Origin: Hirundichthys speculiger
Lineage: Eukaryota; Chordata; Actinopteri; Beloniformes; Exocoetidae
DNA: 64,000 nt
Assembly: GCA_018398805.1 (NCBI GenBank)
Contig: JAGFBZ010000258.1
Location: forward strand, 4,638,501-4,702,500
Reading direction: 5' to 3'
Shown here piece after piece: positions 45,942 to 64,000 of this stretch. The notes under the pieces are model-generated. The model worked only from the letters and a program-made list of their open reading frames with translations, was not told the DNA's origin and made no database searches. The position numbers and the translations under genes were made by a program. Position 1 is the stretch's first letter, and each line of letters opens with the position of its first letter.

Positions 45942-46280
45942 GGTCCCAGCACTCTAGAAACATCAGTTATTCCTCACGAGATACAGTCGTGTTGGAAATG
46001 TTACTTACCCCGTTCTTCTCACTCTGTCTCCATTTTTTCTTTTCTTCTTATGAGGTTTTATTGACTAACTGGTACCAGCTAATTAACTTGATTAACATTA
46101 TAGGTTTACTGGAGCCAGCTAACTTGAGCTAACTTAATTTACTAATTTTCTTCAGCCCCCTAACTTGTTTTTTTTAAGGAGTATTCCCTACAGTTGAATT
46201 AGTTGTCTATAATGTTAAAAGGCATCTAAATGAAGAAGCATAAGTATAAACCAGATTATTCAAGTGGATATTGTTTAGAA

Positions 46281-46651
46281 CAGTGATTCCCGAAGTGTGC
46301 GCCGCGGCCCCCTGGTGGGCTGTCACGGTACTGCAGGTGGGCGGTCATTAAAATTAAACAATATGTTTTAAATCCTCATCTTTTTAAAATGTTTTAATAA
46401 CTGTAAAATATTAACGACATGATTTAAAAACATTAAGAAGTAACAAAACAAACCAGTTAAGTGTTATTCTACCGTCATCTTAACTTAATATGACAAGTGT
46501 CACCTTATTTGTTGACCCTTTACATTAATATCAGAACATGGTTCCTAGTCCTGTGTGTTGATCACAGTTGTAATTAAAAGGTTTCGGTGGGCCGCAGAGA
46601 TTTTTCGCATTTCAAATTGGGCCTTGGTATTCTGAAGTTTGGGAATGGCTG
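46281..46651. mobile_element. hAT MITE, 371 bp
   Basis: Starts CAGTGATTCCCGAAGTGTG and ends GAAGTTTGGGAATGGCTG (imperfect inverted repeat). The perfect 8-bp duplication GTTTAGAA is at 46273-46280 and 46652-46659. The ggccgcggccccctggtggg segment inside the left end is typical of a common fish family. Confidence 0.93.
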
Positions 46652-47329
46652 GTTTAGAAGTTAGCAGGTTAGCTAACATCTAAGGTCTAATTTGCTAGCA
46701 AGGGAGAAATCATATATCAACTGAGTAAAAAAAGATTAAACTGACCCTTCTCGGTGTTCATAATGCGTCCTCTTCTTTACCTGTCTCTAGATATTTGTGT
46801 TTTAAAGCTTATTAAACCACCATTTTGTCACAAGATTGTGTCATGGTGCTTATCATGTGCTAGCTGGTCAATGTCTTGGTTCTTCCTTTATATGAGCTAA
46901 GATTTTGTGCAGTTTTGACTATTGTTTCTCTGAAACAGAATACAATTGAACCAGGAGACTTTGTCAATTTTTTTACTTTTAATTTTTCTGCCCCGTTTTG
47001 ACCAAATGTGGAAAAAAATGCACTTTGGATTGGATTTTCTTTATTTTTACAATATCACAAAGGTGTGGGGTGCAGGTGGATTCTAGAAAATTGTTCTGTG
47101 TGTGATTTAAAGGACAAATCCTGGTCAAAGGTAGATGATCTGCATAATGTTGGAAAGAAATGCAATGTCAAGAGTGTTTAGACATCCGTCAGTCCACAAC
47201 TAGACAAACTGACCTTAAATGGAGACAGTTAGTACTGTGGCTACTCTTCGTGGAAGTTTACGCCCAACCAAGAAGACTACAAAGGTACAACACAGAATCC
47301 TGTGATGACACAATGAACCTACATGCAGT

Positions 47330-47455
47330 GTTGTAGTCAAGTCTCCAAACTCAGAGTCCAAGTCCACTCTGAAGTCCCTAGTGTTCAAGTCCAAGTCATT
47401 AAAGAAAAATCAGTAGTCTGAGTTGAGTTCAAGTCAAATGCAATCCAACTCTTCT
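47330..47455. repeat. dispersed repeat rich in CAAGTC/GAGTCC
   Basis: Begins CAGTGTTGTAGTCAAGTC and continues with diverged GTCCAAGTC units, a terminal pattern seen in fish DNA elements. The other end was not found. Confidence 0.45.
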
Positions 47456-47862
47456 CCTGGCATTTGTTTGTTTTCCTAAAGATGAGACTTGCATGCCACA
47501 AAACTGATGGAAACTGGCATCTTGCAGAAGATTAATACTTAAATAAAATAAAATACAGTTAATGCATGATTTTATTTCACATACACCTTGTTTTTAATTC
47601 AGTCTACATAGCATTGCTCTCAATTCTGTATGGTTGATCAAAATGGCGACAAAAGGATACCTCCCTTGATGGTTTTAGGTTATATTAATGTGGATTTGAA
47701 TTAGCACACTGTTAAACTTTTAAGTGTAATATCAAGGGGCGTCTATTAGTAGCCTGGCCAACCATCCTATTTCATCTCCTCTTAACGAGAAATAATTTCA
47801 AAAGAGAGAATTTTCACAATTGGTATGGCTCACCAGACTACTCTTGGTGGAAATGCATTACA

Positions 47863-48072
47863 TCAAGGGTGTCCAACTCCGGTCCTCGAGGGCCGCTTTC
47901 CTGCAAGTCTTAAATGTTTCCCTCCTTCAGCACACCTGATTTAAATGAATGGATCGTTAACAGACTTGTGCAGCTGATGGTGATCCATCCATTAGAATCA
48001 GGTGTGTTGTGTCTGAGAAACATCTAAGACATGCAGGACAGTGGCCCTTAAGATCTAAGTTTGGACACCACT
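47863..48072. mobile_element. hAT MITE, 210 bp
   Basis: Starts TCAAGGGTGTCCAACTCCGG and ends GTTTGGACACCACT, an imperfect inverted repeat. The 8-bp duplication GCATTACA is at 47855-47862 and 48073-48080. The same family appears truncated at 57560-57715. Confidence 0.93.
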
Positions 48073-48989
48073 GCATTACATGCATGTTTATGCTACCTCT
48101 GATTAATAAGAATTCATCATAACCAGAAGTTAACTAGTCACTTAAATACAGTAAATGTCCTAACATTGCAGTCTCGCTATGGTCGCACAGCAAGGACCGA
48201 CTGAGGCCACCATGTCTTGAACATTTCTGATAAGAGGATGGGGAGGGGATATTGAGTGGATTGCAATTTTAACTTTAATGCTACATTTCAATAAATGTTT
48301 AATCAAACATGTCAAAAAGTCTAACAGTTTAATGTTTACCCTCACTTAAAAACTGATTAGTCACTAAAAGAATGTGTTTTGGCAGTTTTGACATATATGT
48401 AAAACATTGCAGAAACTTCTACTGACACCAGCAAGCTAAATGGCGAGCACATGTTTTTGCCATCTCTAAAGATGGTGCCACATCTAGAGGTATGGCTGAG
48501 TGTCACTGTGTCTACTTTCCACTGAATTTAGCATGAGATGAAGAGGAAATATACCTTGTAGTATGAGTTTTTTTATTTGTTTTTTATGTTTAAGGACAGG
48601 TAGTCAATGAAGGAGACAATGACTGAATACAGAGGATTACAGAGCAGAATAATAAAATAACCTGATGGGTGAGATTTGTCTTGATCATTAATCATTGTAT
48701 CATAGTCATGTTTCAAAGTCATTATTCAAGCTTAATTAGTATCAAAGGTGTCTTTAATATTGTTGTCATTCAGCCCATTTTATAGGAAAAAAACTTGTTA
48801 CTTTATAGTTTGGCATCATTGTGTGCACCAAATGTAACGGTGCATGCAAATGAGAGTTGTGGAGAACAGAAAGAAAATTGTAGAAGAGTATGTTAACTCC
48901 AAAGACCATAAGACTCTTTTCGAGAAGCTTCATGTTCCTGTGACTGAAAATGCTAATATCATTAATGAGTATAAGGCCCATGGGGCTGT

Positions 48990-49250
48990 AGGTGGGTGGT
49001 CGTAAGAGGAAATGAAACCCCAGGTTGATCTGAGTTACAGTACTGATGGTGAAGAAAACTAGCTACGGGCTCCATGGAAGAAGGCCTCATCAGACAAAAC
49101 TGGAGCTTTCATCAGCTTTTTGTTCACAGAGAGAAATATGATGCTTCCAATTGAACAATTTCTCTGATTCTAAAACATGGAGGGTTCTTGGTTATGGTTT
49201 GCTGTGTCTGGGATGGAGGATGACACCCAGAGTGATACTCCCCAGTGACT
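48990..49250 (+). pseudogene. degraded Tc1-like transposase fragment
   Basis: Near 49177 the plus strand reads K-H-G-G-F-L-V-M-V, a decayed form of the Tc1 H-G-G-G-S-I-M-V-W block. The preceding GGAAGAAGGCCTCATCAGAC segment is also repeat-like. The ends are unknown. Confidence 0.35.
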
Positions 49251-51961
49251 ATAAGTAAAGGCTGATATGTGCTGAATATTGAAGAAAAGTTGATGGATGC
49301 CCTTACATTTAGTTAGTTTAAAATAATTTCAGAGACTTTTTTTTTTCTTCCCCCAAAGAAGGGTACCTGCAAATATGTCCATGTGTGTACCCCACATACA
49401 CATCCCTGCTTCCTTGCAGACCACTTACAGCCTCCCCTTCACGGGCCACCGGTATCAGGATGGCAAAGATGAGAAGTCTGGTCCCTGCTGCAAGCTCAGA
49501 TCTTCATGCAGGATGGTTACTGGATGACTCCCTTGATGCAACAATTTTAAAGGAGGTAGACACAATCACTGCATATAGAACGAAAATAGCTCCTAACAGA
49601 AACAACTCCCTTTAAAGAAATGTACTAAAGCTTTTTTGTACTCTTTTAAACAAATTAATTTTAGCTTTCACACCACTTCCAGGGTTTTTCAGGTGGTTGT
49701 GCACATATACTATGTTGTAGCATAAGCTGAAAAGACTGATCCTGCTGTTAATCTTGAAAAGAACAATCCCGCAAACAGTCCTGTGAGACGTGAAAAGTCA
49801 CAATAAGTCAAAGATTTCAAACTGACAGGGTGCCATCTTTAATCAATGTATTGTTGACAATATAGCAAGTTATGTTAGTTAAAATATCAGTTGTATTGGA
49901 AGAGAATTTGGAACAACCAACATATACATACGATTAAAACATCAACATAAAGAAAAAAAAAGAAATCACACAAAAAGTTTTTTCCATTCATTACACGCGA
50001 GGCATTCGCACAAGACTACACACGCACACACCCCCTTACAAACAGAAGCTAAAAGCTTGACAGTCACAAGAAACAGTCACGCTGCCAGTTCAGTCAAGCA
50101 GTTTTGGATATTCTTCTGTTGGTACAAAAATGGTCATTCTGACAAAAATAATATTATCTAGTGTGGTCATCTCACTAACCTGCCATCTCTGCTTTCAGTC
50201 AAACGTCATGTTTTCTGTGCAAGTGAGAAGGCAGTATGGCCGCATTGGTAAATAAAGATATTCACTGCAATATTTCTGGCAATTTCTTTTTTTTATCCTT
50301 TGCGATACAAAATAATATTTCTCTGAGGTAAGAACTGAGACAGTATCAAAATAGTAAAATAAAATTTTACTAAATGCACCTCATAATTGGGGAAAGCAAA
50401 AACAACTACTGTGTCATAACAAATTAAAAAACAAATGACAAAACAGCAGCAACAGTTGCAAAAAAATAAAGGGGGGAGGGGGGGTCCTGAAGTCTTGGCG
50501 CGTGATTATGTGACCTTTACTGGTTTGTCTGAGTTTCAGATGGTCTGAGTCAGGGGGAAGAAGATGGGAGATATCACGAGTTTTATCCCAAAATTGTAGA
50601 AACTTGTCAGCGTGCACAAGGAAGTTGAAAAAGGTCCGTGAAGCTCTAAAAGCTCTGCTGGAGCTGCGGACGGGCAAATACTCAAGACTGTGATAGAAAA
50701 GCGAGAATGAGCAAAGCAGTGAACGTAGCAGCCGTGTGTCTGATGGGTGTGAACGTTAGGGAAGAAATTATCAACTTGTTTCAAAAAGTTTGAACAAGAC
50801 TGCATCTGAGGTAGCGGCTCTGTGAGATCAACATAAGTTAACATGCTCACTGGCAAAACTAAGATACTGATGTTTAGCACAGTTGGACATGAATGCTTGG
50901 GTCACATATCATGGAAATCTGCCCAAGCAGCTGTCGATGCATTTTACCCAAAGCCAAAATGTGAACCTCATGGTGCAGCTAATGAAAAAATAAAAATAAA
51001 AAATCAGATCCCCACAGTCAGTAGTATTCACCCCACGTGACAGTGAATGTTTTTAAATTTCATGGTAATCTGTCCAATTATTTGCACCTACTGCACAGCC
51101 TGGAAATGATGTCACCAGGTCTTATCTCCTCTGAAATCTCTCCTGACTCTAAAAAGGGGCCAAGAAAAGCAAACGGACCCATAAAAACCTGGAAACACAA
51201 GGAGGGTGAAAACTAAGAAGGTCTGAACCGACAGATAATGAACCAACGGGATCTGATGTATATCAGGGAATTTAAATTCAAACACGCTCTTCCAGACACC
51301 TCTGTTGAATGTTTACTTTTCACGAGTTAAGGCAGTGATACTGAGGGCCACATTTTGCAAACCAGCTCTGCTCTCCCAACTTCCAAACCCTTGCTGATGC
51401 ATGCTAGTGTTGACACTTGGCAGCTCTAACATTGCCCCCCCCAAAAAAAAACCACACTCACCACCCGTCTGTTGCAACTCTGCGTCTCCTTTCAGCTTCG
51501 AAGGCCAGCAAAGTTAATGGAAGAGTGTTCTGTATTCCCTCGACCAAGAAGCACATTTGCATATAAGGAATTCTACAAGGAAGAAAACGTCGGTATGCAC
51601 ACAAACACACGCACACAAACGCACACACACATACACATTGGGACCAACATTTAACAAACAGTTCAGCCTAGGAGCCACATAGATTATGTAATCTGTCATA
51701 AACACATAGATTTATCATCTCCATCCCAGTGAAGATGACTCCTGAATTTTTTAAAAATGTTAGGCATTCGTCATCATCAAGACCTAATCCAAAGACTGTG
51801 ACTCTCCTCAGTCTGTCATTAAAACTTTGACGTTTGCCGAATGGAAATCCAAAAGAATTGCACTGAGGACTGGATCTTCATGATGCCAATGCACATTCAG
51901 CTGTGTAATGGCAGGGAGATTATATTTTTATTCCCTCAGAGATGCACCAATAGTATTTGCG

Positions 51962-51985
51962 TTTTTTTTTTTTTTTTTTTTTTTT
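51962..51985. repeat. poly-T tract (24 bp)
   Basis: Uninterrupted T tract in the probable nampt 3' UTR or just beyond it. Confidence 0.95.
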
Positions 51986-52934
51986 GTGGAGTATATACTA
52001 TAAGGAAATACACAACGGGCCTTTTATAATTTGGGCAAACTACTAATTAAAAGCAAGGACTGTTGAGGAAATGAATACTTTTGTCACTATAATAATTAGA
52101 GTGTAAGTGTTTATGATCATCTGCCACCAGGTTGAAGCAAAATACTAATCATTTGCCAGTGTTATCAGTGCACAAACCGTTTACCATGATCATCATTTTC
52201 ATCCTTCACATAAAAGACAATTGCTAAATAGATTCGGACATGTTTTTTTTTTCTTTTTTCTTATCGTTACTGTACAGAATACAAGGACAACGGTCATTGG
52301 TGTGGGTGTAGCTTTGCCTCTTTGTCATGAGCTGTCTCACCTTGACTCAGCATGCAGGTGCTAAAAGCCCCATTCAAAAACCTCCAATCAGCTCCTTTCC
52401 TTGTGTGTCAGCATGGAAAAAGTCTACAGACTCACTGCATGTCAGCAGCCGGCCAATCACATTCATTAAGCTGCAAAATACCCAGCCTATCAGTGCAACA
52501 TACTTTAGTTCAATCTGAGACTGGAGCGCAGGGATGCGACTGCACCCTTTCAGCATCATCATCACCAGGACTATGTCTACACATTTTGCTGCCTATAATT
52601 ATTCCTCACACACACACACAAACACACAGACTGTCTTCCCCTCCCCCCAAGAAACTTATTGGAGTTCATCATTGATCTTACACGTCGCTTTCTGAATTTC
52701 TTTTCTCTGTTGGAGAATCAACAAACAACATTTTGGAACCGAGAGTGAAGTTCCTTGAATCAGGTTTACAGGGTCATTTCAGAGGAGGGGGCTCTCAGGC
52801 TTTGGAAGTGGGGGGTCTATTAGCAGTGCACACACCTCCGTTTTCTATGGTGATACTGGAGGCAAAAAGGTGAAGGTTTAAAAGGAGGGGCTGTTTAGGG
52901 GAGGGTATGTGCGGGGGGTTTAGGAAGACCGCAC

Positions 52935-62837
<9,903 letters not shown>

Positions 62838-63102
62838 TAGGGGTGCTCCGATCGATCGGTGACCTGATCGGATCGGCCGATATGCATATGATCGGGATCG
62901 GTCAGAATTGTCATTAAAGCCGATCAAAAGAGCCGATCAAAAATGCTCTATTCTCGTGCGCATACACTGTGTATAGACCTTTTCGGGCCAGCCCCCCGGA
63001 AGTACCCCGTCCGCCATTGCGGGGTTGTGCTACAGAGCGACACTTTCACCGGCTCGCAGATTAGCCAGTGTTTTTCTCTTTGTACAAATATATATTTTTA
63101 TA

Positions 63103-63342
63103 ATGTCGAGTCGGTCGAGTGGGAATACATGATCCGTCATAAACTGTGCCAACAATGGCGTGAAAATTCAACAATGGAAGAAGAAAGTATGAAATACACA
63201 AGCCTTTACTGCACGAAGACTGCCTTGTTTGCAGCCATACAGTTTGCACCGATTTCCTGGGCGCACCGACAACCAAGAAGTTAGGAAGACGTGGGTGAAA
63301 AATATCAACAGAAAGGACTTTGTTCCAAATGAATACAGCCGG
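63103..63342 (+). pseudogene. decayed THAP-type zinc-finger exon
   Basis: One frame from ATG at 63103 to a donor, CGG|GTGAGT, at 63342 (80 codons) reads S-V-I-N-C-A-N-N, later YSLHRFPGR, and WVKNINRKDFVPNEYSR. This matches the THAP order: C-x4-C, H-R-F-P, W, then R-x-D-F-x-P. The first zinc Cys codon has become TGA (63130-63132), and a second TGA lies at 63178-63180. THAP domains bind DNA and are found in P-element transposases and host THAP proteins. Confidence 0.75.
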
Positions 63343-63828
63343 GTGAGTTTTCGTTAACATTCAATCTCGTACTACTCATAGTCTCGCTGAGAGTCCTGGA
63401 CGATTCTGGCCGAAAGAACAGCAGTATGAGGCTACTGTAGCCCTCGGCACTAGCACAAGCCTATAAATCAATGAATGAATGAATGAATGACTTAGGAGAA
63501 TGATAAAATAAATTAAATATAACATTAACACATAGCCTAATTTACCGCTAGCGTTAACGTTACAGTAGCATAATCTTTATGGCTTGTTGACGTTAGTTAT
63601 AACCAGCGTTGCAGCGTTCCACAGTTTTTAGTGTTTGATTATGGGAATAGATCATGCTATTTCCATAACCAATCATTAAAAACAGCGATAAACTACCCTT
63701 ATCTGTAACTGGAGGCCACTGCCTAACATCATCAATCCAAGACATGTCTGCGTTATCCGTAACAGATCCTCCACGCTGCTGTGTTTGGGTTAGTTGGTGG
63801 AACACCGCACACTCCAGTTATGGCGGGG

Positions 63829-63842
63829 CCACTAGGGGGCGC
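63829..63842 (+). promoter_or_regulatory. CTCF-like core motif inside the nested element
   Basis: CCACTAGGGGGCGC is a perfect match to the strongest form of the CTCF core. It is carried by transposon DNA. Confidence 0.55.
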
Positions 63843-64000
63843 ATGTCCACAATTTTCAAGTCGAAAAGGTCTAAGACAGCAAGAAACAAAGGGAAATAAA
63901 TACGATCGGTGATCGGTATCGGATCGGCCGATATTGATTTCAGTGATCGGTGATCGGTGATCGGCCCCAAAAACCCTGATCGGAGCACCCCAATATAAAA

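Larger units (their letters stand above)
45481..52934. other. intergenic region sypl1-nampt including the nampt 3' UTR
   Basis: Holds two hAT MITEs (46281-46651 and 47863-48072), a GTCAAGTC-type repeat (47.33-47.45 kb), a Tc1-like relic (about 49.0-49.25 kb), long A and T tracts and, on the right, the nampt 3' UTR. Its limit is uncertain: a minus-strand AATAAA lies near 51925. From 49.6 to 51.9 kb I see no defined feature. Confidence 0.6.
62974..63873 (+). mobile_element. inner segment of the nested element, with 12-bp inverted ends
   Basis: TAGACCTTTTCG at 62974-62985 is exactly inverted at 63862-63873. Inside are CpG-rich promoter-like sequence, a decayed THAP-domain exon with a splice donor, and a perfect CTCF core. 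No duplication is seen around it, so it may be either a separate transposon inserted in the hAT-like element or a captured gene segment. Confidence 0.5.
62838..63992. mobile_element. hAT-like element with GATCGG repeats, carrying a nested insertion (1155 bp)
   Basis: Starts TAGGGGTGCTCCGATC and ends GATCGGAGCACCCCA, a clear inverted repeat. The perfect 8-bp duplication ATATAAAA is at 62830-62837 and 63993-64000. Sub-terminal GATCGG/CCGATC units are repeated on both sides. The middle (62974-63873) is a different sequence with its own short inverted ends and a THAP-type exon. Confidence 0.9.

Noticed and set aside
62943..63284. 113-codon plus-strand frame in the nested transposon
   Set aside because: The THAP similarity is in a different frame; this one is its shadow.

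Overview
The window is nuclear DNA from a vertebrate, most likely a percomorph teleost. The evidence is short exons with GT/AG introns, AT-rich introns full of microsatellites, and fish-typical DNA transposons: many hAT elements with 8-bp target duplications, piggyBac-like elements at TTAA, Tc1-like relics, L1-like LINEs and tRNA-derived SINEs. There are no operons, CRISPR arrays or prokaryotic genes.

Three host genes lie on the minus strand, in the order known from human 7q22.3 (ATXN7L1 - [CDHR3] - SYPL1 - NAMPT). (1) atxn7l1, 5' part: coding exons at 21455-21551, 20930-21004 and 6025-6129, with matching phases; the rest runs off the left edge. (2) sypl1 (pantophysin): all five coding exons, 45041-45112, 38031-38149, 37723-37927, 37401-37592 and 34356-34488, plus a non-coding first exon near 45.3-45.5 kb. 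The last exon carries one extra base inside TM4. (3) nampt, 3' part: seven exons between 52935 and 60355, encoding the equivalent of human residues 150-491; the 5' exons lie beyond the right edge. I see no cdhr3 exon in the 12.6 kb between atxn7l1 and sypl1, where human CDHR3 lies.

The remaining sequence is intron or intergenic DNA with mobile elements. Those with defined ends are: hAT-type at 6965-7617, 14801-15008, 31895-32410, 39949-40646 (carrying a BED zinc-finger ORF), 46281-46651, 47863-48072 and 62838-63992; a long-TIR element at 14012-14791; and piggyBac-like elements at 8375-10692 and 53803-55337. LINE relics are at 23.9-25.0 kb (L1-like) and 57.0-57.6 kb. Tc1-like relics are at 27.8-28.9 and 36.8-37.3 kb.

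The three genes do not share a pathway: a SAGA-type chromatin subunit, a vesicle membrane protein and an NAD-salvage enzyme. They are linked by ancient synteny. The best points for follow-up are the sypl1 frameshift, a decayed THAP-domain exon nested inside a hAT-like element, the palindrome-bearing piggyBac elements, an apparent loss of cdhr3, a perfect 20-bp hairpin in a sypl1 intron, and six good matches to the CTCF core motif.
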